The notes under the pieces: generated by a model | What the model was told of the DNA's origin: nothing | Seen by the model: the letters and a program-made list of their open reading frames with translations, nothing else | Database searches by the model: none | Made by a program: the position numbers and the translations under genes | Assembly (NCBI GenBank): GCA_023435805.1 | Contig: JAEZMC010000122.1 | Span: 1 to 6,813 of the forward strand | DNA length: 6,813 nt | Reading direction: 5' to 3' | Source: Bacillota bacterium | GTDB lineage: Bacteria; Bacillota; Clostridia; Acetivibrionales; DTU013 | In this document: positions 1 through 5,823 of the stretch, one piece after another | Position numbering within the stretch: position 1 is the first letter of the stretch | How the letters are laid out: each line of letters begins with the position of its first letter

Positions 1-1
1 C

Positions 2-664
2 GTATCCTCGGATGTGGCTTCTTCAGTTGAGAATGTTACACTGACACAGAACTACGACTTCATTTACGCGGCAGTGGGCGTTCATCCCCATAATGTCATA
101 GACCTCAATAACAATATCATGTCTGCACTGACAGACTTTGCGTCCTATCCCAAGGTAGTAGCCATCGGTGAAATCGGGCTTGATTACTTTTATGACAATT
201 CCCCCCGGGAAGCGCAAAAAATCTGGTTTGCCAAGCAAATTTCACTGGCCAGGCAATTAAAGCTGCCCATCATTGTCCATGACCGGGATGCTCATGAAGA
301 CACCCTGTCTATTATAAAAGCTGAAAACGCTAAGGATATCGGCGGGGTTTTCCATTGCTATTCAGGAAGTGTTGAGATGGCCAGAGATGTCATGAATCAC
401 AATTTTATGGTGTCCATCGCAGGCCCCGTAACGTTTAAAAATGCCAACAGGCTGCTTGAGGTCGTGCGATTTGTTCCTGACGACATGCTGCTGATAGAAA
501 CCGATTGCCCTTATCTTGCGCCTGAACCCTACCGTGGACAGAGAAACGAATCTGCTTATGTAAAACTGGTTGCAGAGAAAATTGCCGCTATCAGAGGCAA
601 ATCCCTTGAATATATAGAACAAATCACTACTTCCAACGCAAAGAGGCTTTTCGGAATTCATTAA
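2..664 (+). CDS. tatD: TatD family metal-dependent hydrolase, 5' end cut off by window edge
   Basis: TatD-family metallohydrolase, a TIM-barrel enzyme with DNase or deacylase activity, cytoplasmic. The reading frame is open from base 2, so the GTG at 14 is probably an internal valine rather than the start. The family is usually about 255 residues and only about 220 are visible; the missing N-terminus would carry the first HxH metal ligands. Counting from the GTG, the remaining signatures are intact: AAVGVHPH (19-26), GEIGLDY with the metal-bridging Glu53, VHDRDAH with His89, FHCYSG with His114, and ETDCPYLAP with the catalytic Asp164. The C-terminal NAKRLFGIH is typical of the family. The stop codon overlaps the ribosome binding site of the next gene, so the two are probably cotranscribed. 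In Firmicutes tatD commonly lies upstream of yabE/rnmV/ksgA, as it does here. The family assignment is secure; the physiological substrate is not settled for the family. Confidence 0.96.
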   Translation, partial: VSSDVASSVENVTLTQNYDFIYAAVGVHPHNVIDLNNNIMSALTDFASYPKVVAIGEIGLDYFYDNSPREAQKIWFAKQISLARQLKLPIIVHDRDAHEDTLSIIKAENAKDIGGVFHCYSGSVEMARDVMNHNFMVSIAGPVTFKNANRLLEVVRFVPDDMLLIETDCPYLAPEPYRGQRNESAYVKLVAEKIAAIRGKSLEYIEQITTSNAKRLFGIH

Positions 665-675
665 GGTGGTGTGTT

Positions 676-1377
676 ATGAAAAAGCTTATTCTTATCATGG
701 TTTTTATGCTTTTAACCGCTTTATTCATTGCCTTTAATTATTTGTTATGGGATAGGGAAAGCCGGGAAAAGGAGCTAAAAAACCTGGAATATGCCAATGC
801 CAGCAATAATGCCAGCATCAGTGCCCAAAAAAGGGAAATCAGCTCTCTTGAAGAAGAAAACGGAAATCTTAATGAAAAAATCGAGCAGCTTCAGAATGAA
901 CGGAACCAGCTTATTGAAGACAAGGCGGCCATTGCCTCCGAGCGGGATCAATCCAATACCGCTCTGCAGGAAAAGATCAATTTTATCAATACACTGAAGC
1001 AATACGCTGACATCAAAACCCTCTCGGAGCCTCTGACAAAGTGGGCGGAAGCGCTGAACCAGGGGAAATACGAAGAAGCGTATGTGCTGGAGTATGCGGG
1101 TGCTCTGCAGCAGAACAATGCGGTGAGTCTGGACGAATATACCAATGAAATGAAAAACACCGTCAAAAAGATAGAGATCACTGAGGTGAAACTGGACAAA
1201 CTCAGGGGAGCCGGCAACGGCGAGATATATCTGGAGGCGAGACTGAACGTAAAGCTGGCCGAAGGTGCGGACAAAGCATCCCCACGCTTTACAGAAGGTA
1301 TTAATGTCAAGTATATCAAGCTGGACTATTCCTATGAAAAAAGAACCTTTATTATTACGTCAATAAACAGCATCTGA
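676..1377 (+). CDS. membrane-anchored coiled-coil protein of unknown function
   Basis: I do not recognise a named family. The 233-residue product has three visible parts. A short basic N-terminus (MKK) leads into one hydrophobic segment at about residues 4-25, likely an uncleaved anchor placing the rest outside the membrane. A charged Glu/Lys/Gln/Asn-rich stretch at about 28-107, containing EEENGNLNEKIEQLQNERN, has heptad spacing expected of a coiled coil. A compact C-terminal domain at about 108-233 starts with LTKWAEALNQGKYEEAYVL and ends in alternating beta-type segments (GEIYLEARLNVKL, NVKYIKLDYSYEKRTFIITSI). That helix-then-sheet pattern resembles small NTF2-like domains, but this is inference from pattern only. 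A strong ribosome binding site (AAGGTGGTG, 663-671) overlaps the tatD stop and the gap to tatD is 11 bases, so it is probably translated from the tatD message. A role at the cell envelope is likely; the molecular function is unknown. Confidence 0.88.
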   Translation: MKKLILIMVFMLLTALFIAFNYLLWDRESREKELKNLEYANASNNASISAQKREISSLEEENGNLNEKIEQLQNERNQLIEDKAAIASERDQSNTALQEKINFINTLKQYADIKTLSEPLTKWAEALNQGKYEEAYVLEYAGALQQNNAVSLDEYTNEMKNTVKKIEITEVKLDKLRGAGNGEIYLEARLNVKLAEGADKASPRFTEGINVKYIKLDYSYEKRTFIITSINSI

Positions 1378-1407
1378 TCCATCCCAGTATGGTTACATAA
1401 AAAATAT

Positions 1408-1436
1408 TTCACCAATTATTACCCCCTTCATATAAT
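1408..1436 (+). promoter_or_regulatory. probable sigma-A-type promoter for the Met-rich gene
   Basis: A perfect TATAAT at 1431-1436 is preceded, after exactly 17 bases, by TTCACC at 1408-1413 (4 of 6 matches to TTGACA). It lies 26 bases upstream of the ATG at 1462. The overlapping string CATATAAT (1429-1436) also resembles the -10 of sporulation sigma-E promoters, but no convincing sigma-E -35 sits at the right distance. The sigma class is therefore uncertain. Confidence 0.6.
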
Positions 1437-1461
1437 GTACTAAAAGCCGGAGGAATCATTT

Positions 1462-2013
1462 ATGAAGGAAGAGGTTAAAATGAAGGAAAATATTAATGTT
1501 GAGCCAACTGGTACCATGCCGGCGGCTGGAGCAATGCCGCAAATGCAATCCAAGCCCAATGTAATGCCAGCACAGGCTGCCAAGCCCAATGTCCTGCCCG
1601 CACAGACCACCGCCAATGTCTTGCCGGCACAAGCCAACCAAATGGGAGCAATGCCCTATATGATGAATCCAATGCCTGTGATGTGCTGCCCATATCTTAT
1701 GAATATGCAGTGCCCGATGACATATGGACAGAATGTGATGGGCATGATGAATAATCCCATGCTTTCCGGAGTAAGTCCTGCACAGGGGAATGTGAATCCT
1801 TTTTTGGGCGCTGCAAACAGCGGTATGGGCACAATGCCGATGGGTATGATGTCTGGAATGGACCCGATGTCCGGAATGGGCTCCATGCCTGGAATGAGCT
1901 CCATGCCCGGAATGAGTTCCATGCCCGGAATGAGCTCCATGCCTGGAATGAGCTCGATGCCTGGAATGAGCTCGATGCCCGGAATGAGCCAATTTTACCC
2001 GATGGGCATGTAG
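1462..2013 (+). CDS. methionine-rich low-complexity protein with SMPGMS repeats
   Basis: No enzyme family is recognisable. The 183-residue product contains 41 methionines (about 22%) plus many Pro, Gly, Ser, Asn and Ala, and has no signal peptide or membrane segment. Three zones are visible: a charged start MKEEVKMKEN (1-10); three degenerate copies of KPNV(M/L)PAQ at about 31-59; a Met/Pro/Tyr core at about 61-100 with its only cysteines (Cys75, Cys76, Cys84) in CCPYLMNMQCP. Finally there are six exact SMPGMS hexapeptides at 141-176 before the end QFYPMGM. Ribosome binding site GGAGG (1449-1453) is 8 bases from ATG 1462; an in-frame ATG at 1480 is a weaker choice. It has its own promoter. 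Met/Pro/Tyr-rich low-complexity proteins of this kind occur among clostridial spore-coat-like proteins, while Met and Cys clusters can also bind Cu(I); both roles are inference. The consistent protein-level repeat with silent DNA changes argues that it is really translated. Confidence 0.8.
   Translation: MKEEVKMKENINVEPTGTMPAAGAMPQMQSKPNVMPAQAAKPNVLPAQTTANVLPAQANQMGAMPYMMNPMPVMCCPYLMNMQCPMTYGQNVMGMMNNPMLSGVSPAQGNVNPFLGAANSGMGTMPMGMMSGMDPMSGMGSMPGMSSMPGMSSMPGMSSMPGMSSMPGMSSMPGMSQFYPMGM
1552..1638 (+). repeat. three degenerate tandem repeats encoding PNV(M/L)PAQ
   Basis: Two 30-base units (1552-1581, 1582-1611) and one 27-base unit (1612-1638) encode KPNVMPAQAA, KPNVLPAQTT and ANVLPAQAN. They have diverged more in DNA sequence than the downstream 18-base array, which suggests an older expansion inside the same gene. 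Confidence 0.75.
1882..1989 (+). repeat. six tandem 18-base repeats encoding SMPGMS
   Basis: Six head-to-tail copies of an 18-base unit (first copy tccatgcctggaatgagc) fill 1882-1989 without gaps. The copies differ only at third codon positions (TCC/TCG, CCT/CCC, AGC/AGT), so all six encode the identical hexapeptide SMPGMS. A degenerate related segment (DPMSGMG) lies just upstream. The unit length is a multiple of three, so slippage would change copy number without breaking the frame. Confidence 0.95.
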
Positions 2014-2065
2014 AAATGGGGCTCATACTTCCTGTAAACCAGTTCATAAGAAGTCATAATCAATT

Positions 2066-2101
2066 AATGAAAGGGTCGCCATAGGGCGGCCCTGATTCAT
2101 T
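2066..2101 (+). terminator. hairpin after the Met-rich gene, possible weak terminator
   Basis: AGGGTCGCC (2072-2080) pairs with GGCGGCCCT (2085-2093), with one G-T pair, across the loop ATAG. AATGAA (2066-2071) and TTCATT (2096-2101) extend the stem outside a two-base bulge. It lies 53 bases past the stop at 2013. No run of T follows, so it is a weak or non-classical intrinsic terminator, or an mRNA 3'-end stabiliser. Confidence 0.45.
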
Positions 2102-2197
2102 CCTGAAACTCTTGTAATGGGAAATTTATGGTTACCATGTATATATACCCTATAGAATGTGTAGAATTACAATTATGGGGGTATTATGGTAATGAAT

Positions 2198-2226
2198 TTG
2201 ACAAATAGGCCGTCTTGGAATAAAAT
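2198..2226 (+). promoter_or_regulatory. strong sigma-A promoter for the YabE-like gene
   Basis: A perfect -35 TTGACA (2198-2203), a 17-base spacer (2204-2220) and -10 TAAAAT (2221-2226, 5 of 6) form a strong promoter. Transcription would begin near 2233, downstream of the ATG codons at 2186 and 2192. This implies that translation starts at the TTG at 2270, about 37 bases into the message. Confidence 0.7.
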
Positions 2227-2256
2227 AGCTTCACAGTCCCTTATTAATATTTTAAC

Positions 2257-2262
2257 AGGAGG
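2257..2262 (+). promoter_or_regulatory. ribosome binding site supporting the TTG start of the YabE-like gene
   Basis: AGGAGG, a full Shine-Dalgarno sequence, lies 7 bases before TTG 2270 (in-frame TTGs also at 2267 and 2273). The ATG at 2186 has only a G run (2177-2181) at 4 bases; the ATG at 2192 has the same run at 10 bases. Confidence 0.7.
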
Positions 2263-2269
2263 ATTTTTG

Positions 2270-3334
2270 TTGTTGCCACTTGCTAAAAATATTAAAAGGT
2301 TTTTTTCATTGAAAAAGGGACTGCTGGCCGTGCTGATTGCGGCAGCAGTTTCAGCAGGTGCGGGGTACGGCGCGTTCGCCTACCTGGAAAAGGACGTGGT
2401 CATTCATGACGACGGCAAGGTAATAACCTGCAAAACGATGAAAAGCACCGTAAAGGAAACACTGGACCAGAACAGTATTGCTGTAAGTTCCTTTGATTAC
2501 ATCAGTATTCCACTGGAATCCAGCTTACAAAGGACGAAAACGAACGAGATATATATTAAAAGAGCTGTACCCGTTCATATCATGGCAGACGGTACCCAGA
2601 CGGAGATAATGACCTACAGGGACACGGTGGAGGAAATGTTCCAGGATAGCCCTGTAAAGCCTGAAGGCCTTGACAGGTTGGAAGGGGCCGCTCTGCAGGA
2701 TAAAATCAGCCGGGACATGTCGATCCGGATCGTACGGGTCGATCAAAATCTGGTCAGTGAAAAAGAACCAATCCCCTTTGCAGTGCAAAGGAAGGCAAAC
2801 TCGCGGATGGACGCGGGCACAGAAAAAGTAGTGAAGGAAGGCCAGGAGGGCATTCTCGAAAAGAAGTACAATGTAGTTATTGAGGACGGAAAAGAAGTTT
2901 CGAGAGAGCTTTTGGGCGAAACGATACTTAAGAATCCGATAAACTTGATTATGGAGTTCGGTACTATGCTGAACTTCAAGACATCAAGAGGAGAAACGAT
3001 CCGGTACAGGAAAGTGCTGGACATGAAGGCTACTGCCTACACGGCGTCCTTCAAGGATACCGGCAAAGCGCCGGGACATCCGCAGTTTGGCATCACAGCC
3101 ACCGGTATCAGGGCCAAAAAAGGTGTCATTGCAGTTGACCCCAGAGTAATTCCGCTGCATACCAGAGTATACGTGCAGTTTACCGGCAGTACGCCGGACT
3201 ATGGCTATGCAGTCGCCGCTGATGTCGGCGGGGCTATCAAGGGAAACAAGATCGACCTGTACTATGATAGCCAGGATTACGTAGACAGCTTTGGTGTCAA
3301 ACGCGTCAAGGTCTATATTCTGTCAAACGACTAG
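2270..3334 (+). CDS. yabE: YabE-like cell-wall protein: membrane anchor, two DUF348, G5 and 3D domains
   Basis: A probable cell-surface peptidoglycan-active protein. From the TTG start it has 354 residues: basic NIKRFFSLKK, then a hydrophobic anchor or signal at about 17-39. Two DUF348 (ubiquitin-like) modules follow at about 41-82 and 100-140, then a G5-type module at about 157-230, and a C-terminal 3D domain at about 250-352. The 3D domain is a double-psi beta-barrel related to the MltA lytic transglycosylase; its three conserved aspartates are visible in AVDPRVIPLHTRVYV (Asp290), AADVGG (Asp318) and KIDLYY (Asp329). The DUF348-G5 arrangement is shared with resuscitation-promoting factor RpfB and with Bacillus YabE, which has one more DUF348. 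Expected action is cleavage of peptidoglycan glycan strands outside the cell. The TTG is preferred because TTGACA-N17-TAAAAT lies inside the longer frame and AGGAGG precedes the TTG; the alternative ATG at 2186 would add 28 residues. Architecture is firm, substrate inferred. Confidence 0.93.
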   Translation: MLPLAKNIKRFFSLKKGLLAVLIAAAVSAGAGYGAFAYLEKDVVIHDDGKVITCKTMKSTVKETLDQNSIAVSSFDYISIPLESSLQRTKTNEIYIKRAVPVHIMADGTQTEIMTYRDTVEEMFQDSPVKPEGLDRLEGAALQDKISRDMSIRIVRVDQNLVSEKEPIPFAVQRKANSRMDAGTEKVVKEGQEGILEKKYNVVIEDGKEVSRELLGETILKNPINLIMEFGTMLNFKTSRGETIRYRKVLDMKATAYTASFKDTGKAPGHPQFGITATGIRAKKGVIAVDPRVIPLHTRVYVQFTGSTPDYGYAVAADVGGAIKGNKIDLYYDSQDYVDSFGVKRVKVYILSND

Positions 3335-3338
3335 AACG

Positions 3339-3367
3339 TTGGGGACCTTGAAACAACTATATATAAT
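3339..3367 (+). promoter_or_regulatory. possible sigma-A promoter for rsmA
   Basis: A perfect TATAAT at 3362-3367 is preceded after 17 bases by TTGGGG (3339-3344, 3 of 6 matches). It starts just after the YabE-like stop (3334). The -35 is weak, so the call is moderate. Confidence 0.45.
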
Positions 3368-3384
3368 AGGGGACTAGAACTTGG

Positions 3385-3413
3385 CCGGGGTTGCAGAACC
3401 CCGGTACATTTTT
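3385..3413 (+). terminator. terminator-like hairpin in the rsmA leader
   Basis: CCGGGGTT (3385-3392) and AACCCCGG (3397-3404) form a perfect 8-base stem around a GCAG tetraloop. TACATTTTT follows, with the T run at 3409-3413. It resembles a Rho-independent terminator ending the YabE-like transcript, but it also lies between the possible rsmA promoter and the rsmA start, where it could act as an attenuator. The short T run, 4 bases after the stem, makes efficiency uncertain. Confidence 0.6.
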
Positions 3414-3450
3414 GTAAGAGACCTTAACAGGTTCTGGAATGGAGCAAATA

Positions 3451-4341
3451 ATGAATATAGATACGAAAAAGGTATTGAAAAAATATAACTTACATCCGAC
3501 AAAATCGCTGGGACAGAATTTTTTAACGGATGATAGTATCCTGAACGCTATTTCGAATGCGGCAGAGCTGACAAAAGAAGATCTGGTGCTGGAAGTCGGA
3601 CCCGGACTGGGAAGCCTCACAGCAGAGCTGGCTGAAGCTGCGGGTATGCTTGTGGCAGTTGAAATCGACAAAAGGCTCATACCGATATTAAAAGAAAATT
3701 TAAAGGACTATGCGAATATCCATATCATAAATGGTGACATCCTTCAGCTGGATGTCAGCAAGGAGCTTGCTGCCGCTGTCGAAGAATTGGATGGGTCTTT
3801 TAAGCCTGCAGCGCTCAAAATCGTGGCAAATCTGCCGTATTACATAACTACGCCGGTTATTATGAAGCTGCTGGAAAGCGGCATCAAAGCCAGCACAATG
3901 GTATTCATGGTTCAGAAGGAAGTAGCCGACAGGATGCAGGCGGATCCGGGCGGCAAGGAATATGGTGCATTGTCCGTAGCAGTTCAATATTATTCCAGGC
4001 CAACGGTGGTAATGGAGGTACCTCCTTGCAGCTTCATTCCGCAGCCGGAGGTGGACTCCACAGTCATCAGACTGGAGCTGTACGATAAGCCGCCGGTTGA
4101 GCTGCATGACAGCAGCCTGTTCTTTCGTGTTGTAAAGGCCGCTTTTGGGCAAAGGAGGAAAACCCTTGTCAATGCGCTAAACAACGCCGGACAATTTAAC
4201 ATGAGCAAGGAAGAAATCAAAGCGGCGCTTGGCCATACGGGCATAGGTGAAAACCGGCGGGGAGAGACTCTTTCGCTTGAGCAGTTTGCACAGCTTTCCA
4301 ATTATATTTTTGAATATAATGCCGGTCTGCAAATCACTTGA
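3451..4341 (+). CDS. rsmA: 16S rRNA (adenine1518-N6/adenine1519-N6)-dimethyltransferase
   Basis: RsmA (KsgA) transfers four methyl groups from S-adenosylmethionine to two adjacent adenines in the helix 45 loop of 16S rRNA during late 30S assembly; loss gives kasugamycin resistance. From ATG 3451 the protein has 296 residues, the normal length. Visible signatures: KSLGQNFL (19-26), SAM-binding motif I EVGPGLGSL (48-56), motif II VEIDKRL (70-76), NGDIL (94-98), catalytic motif IV NLPYYITTP (127-135), VQKEVADRM (154-162), PQPEVDSTVIRL (197-208), FGQRRKTL (232-239), and C-terminal RRGETLSLEQF (269-279). GGAG at 3441-3444 is 6 bases from ATG 3451; the in-frame ATG at 3439 adds MEQI but has a poorer binding site. 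It follows the YabE-like gene as in Bacillus, but without rnmV in between. Its stop overlaps the convergent flavoprotein gene by 8 bases. Confidence 0.98.
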   Translation: MNIDTKKVLKKYNLHPTKSLGQNFLTDDSILNAISNAAELTKEDLVLEVGPGLGSLTAELAEAAGMLVAVEIDKRLIPILKENLKDYANIHIINGDILQLDVSKELAAAVEELDGSFKPAALKIVANLPYYITTPVIMKLLESGIKASTMVFMVQKEVADRMQADPGGKEYGALSVAVQYYSRPTVVMEVPPCSFIPQPEVDSTVIRLELYDKPPVELHDSSLFFRVVKAAFGQRRKTLVNALNNAGQFNMSKEEIKAALGHTGIGENRRGETLSLEQFAQLSNYIFEYNAGLQIT

Positions 4342-4792
4342 TTTCTGCTTGTTCCAGCGCGTTCTCCACAGCCCTGAGATGAGCTTTTGAGGTCAAGGTC
4401 GCGCCGCTGATGGCATCCACCTGTAAGGTCTGGGAATGGATCACTTCCTCAAATAGATTGTTGATCGTGAGGCCCTTTTTAAGTTCAGTCGTTTGCTTTT
4501 CACCGGCCAGCGCCCCCTCCGTCACCTTGATTTTCGATATGGCTCCCGAGGATACGGTTACCTCGACTGAAGCATTCCGGAAGCTGTCCTTTGTTCCACG
4601 GTATGAGCCTGTATAGGTCCCGTCGTGCAGCTTTTTAAAATCCGGATCCGTAATAACCATGTTTTTAAGCTCGTTGCGTCCCGGAGCGGTCAATAGGATG
4701 ACTCCCCCCATTCCCAATGCGATCACAACTACAATTGACAGCAATATGATCCACATTCTTTTTTTCCCCTTTCTCTTTTTAACTGTTTGCAT
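4334..4792 (-). CDS. membrane-anchored FMN-binding-domain protein, predicted covalent flavoprotein
   Basis: A small FMN-binding domain protein (the family found in NqrC, RnfG and PplA) of 152 residues. A very basic N-terminus (KKRKGKKR, 5-12) precedes one membrane segment at about 13-35, so the remainder should face outward by the positive-inside rule. The domain spans about 55-150, with DGTYTGSYRG at 57-66 and the key motif DAISGATLTS at 126-135. In this family ApbE attaches FMN by a phosphoester bond to the threonine of D-x-x-(S/T)-G-A-(S/T), here Thr132. The expected role is one-electron or two-electron transfer at the outer membrane face, partner unknown; no NqrC or RnfG neighbours are present. 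It is last in the tetR-apbE operon: its ribosome binding site (minus-strand AGAAAGGAAAG, 4801-4811) touches the apbE stop, 18 bases from start to upstream stop. Its 3' end overlaps rsmA by 8 bases. Confidence 0.93.
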   Translation of the reverse strand: MQTVKKRKGKKRMWIILLSIVVVIALGMGGVILLTAPGRNELKNMVITDPDFKKLHDGTYTGSYRGTKDSFRNASVEVTVSSGAISKIKVTEGALAGEKQTTELKKGLTINNLFEEVIHSQTLQVDAISGATLTSKAHLRAVENALEQAEIK

Positions 4793-4810
4793 CTTACAAT
4801 CTTTCCTTTC

Positions 4811-5767
4811 TTACAAATAACATGTTTCGATTCCGTCAAAAGCCTTGAAATACTTCTGCAAGCCCCGTGTGACGTATACTCGCAGATTCGAATCCACCAG
4901 AACCGATTCTGACTGCGGATATTTATCTAAAAACGTAAGCCCTTTTTCCAGACCGGCAACAAACACGGCAGTAGACAAGGCATCGGCGGTCATCGCACTG
5001 TCCGCCACAATCGTTACACTGACAAGTCCGGACTCTGCCGGATACCCGGTAATCGGATTCAGTATATGATGGTATCGCCTGCCTTCTTTGTCGAGAAAAT
5101 ACCGCTCATATTCTCCGGAGGTGACGATCGCCTTTCCGGTTACTGAAACGGTGCCAAGAAGGCGGTTCAGCCGGGGATGGCGGATACCTACATGCCATGG
5201 TGAGCCGTCGGGTTTATTGCCCAATGTGGATACGTTCCCTCCGATATTTGAATAGGCGGATGTAACGCCATATTCTTTAAGTATCTTCATGAAACGGTCA
5301 CTGGCAAAACCCTTGCCAATGCCGCCCAAATCGATGGATTGCCCGGGCTTTCTCAATGCCGCCGTTTTTCGGGCAGCATCCAGCTCCAAATCTGTGTAAT
5401 GGACAAGAGCAAGAACCGACTCTGTCTTGCTGTCTGCAGGAGGTTCCAGCGCATGCTTATAGTCCCACAGGTCCACCAGCGGACCGATGGTGATATCGAA
5501 TAACCCACAGGAAATAACCGAGAATTCCACAGCACTTGATAGAATATCCCAGGTCTCTGGGTTTATTTTTTCTCGCTTAACACCCGCAGAACGGTTGATC
5601 CGGCAGACATCGCTTTCCGGCAGATAACGGCTGAGCAAACATTCCAGTCTTTGAGCCTCTTTCTCAACAGCCTGCAACGCCTTCATCGAATGTATGCCAA
5701 AAGCCTTGTGAGCCATTTCAGTGCCCATACCGGTATGTGAGAATTCAACCGCCGTACTGCTATCCAC
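4811..5767 (-). CDS. apbE: FAD:protein FMN transferase (ApbE), no visible signal peptide
   Basis: ApbE hydrolyses FAD and transfers the FMN half to a Ser/Thr of a target flavoprotein, using Mg2+. The 318-residue product shows the family signatures in order: SRYLPESDVCRIN (46-58), GLFDITIGPLVDLW (88-101), SIDLGGIGKGFASD (144-157), YSNIGGNVSTLG (172-183), AIVTSGEYERYF (213-224), YHHILNPITGYPA (232-244), and SAMTADALSTAVFVAG (257-272). The last includes Asp262 and Thr266, where metal-ligand residues are expected. The start is GTG, supported by AAGGAG (minus strand, 5777-5782) 9 bases upstream. Many ApbE proteins are exported lipoproteins, but this N-terminus (MDSSTAVEFSHTGMGTEMAHK) has no hydrophobic stretch and no lipobox, so it looks cytoplasmic. 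The gene immediately downstream encodes a protein with an intact flavinylation motif, its probable substrate. Second gene of the tetR operon, 56 bases after tetR. Confidence 0.96.
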   Translation of the reverse strand: MDSSTAVEFSHTGMGTEMAHKAFGIHSMKALQAVEKEAQRLECLLSRYLPESDVCRINRSAGVKREKINPETWDILSSAVEFSVISCGLFDITIGPLVDLWDYKHALEPPADSKTESVLALVHYTDLELDAARKTAALRKPGQSIDLGGIGKGFASDRFMKILKEYGVTSAYSNIGGNVSTLGNKPDGSPWHVGIRHPRLNRLLGTVSVTGKAIVTSGEYERYFLDKEGRRYHHILNPITGYPAESGLVSVTIVADSAMTADALSTAVFVAGLEKGLTFLDKYPQSESVLVDSNLRVYVTRGLQKYFKAFDGIETCYL

Positions 5768-5776
5768 AAATCAGCA

Positions 5777-5782
5777 CTCCTT
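5777..5782 (-). promoter_or_regulatory. ribosome binding site deciding the GTG start of apbE
   Basis: Minus-strand AAGGAG lies 9 bases before GTG 5767. The nearby minus-strand ATG (5784-5782) is out of frame and stops after four codons (MKEC), so it is not the start. Confidence 0.75.
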
Positions 5783-5823
5783 CATAAAATTGCTTCCGTC
5801 CCATACACTTCTCAAGCAGCTGC

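Noticed and set aside
1882..1989. Tandem repeats considered as a CRISPR array
   Set aside because: The units are directly adjacent with no spacers and lie in frame within a coding region.
1456..1992. Long minus-strand open frames opposite the Met-rich gene, including a His-rich 178-codon one
   Set aside because: They mirror the repeat array, whose 18-base period keeps several frames open on both strands. They have no ribosome binding site, and the plus frame has a promoter, a good binding site and silent-only repeat variation.
2014..2269. c-di-AMP (ydaO) or other riboswitch upstream of the cell-wall hydrolase gene
   Set aside because: Such riboswitches often precede wall-hydrolase genes, but none of their conserved motifs is visible, and the promoter at 2198-2226 leaves a leader of only about 37 bases.
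3700..4301. Minus-strand open frames opposite rsmA
   Set aside because: They are shadows of the clearly coding rsmA frame and have no family signatures or binding sites.
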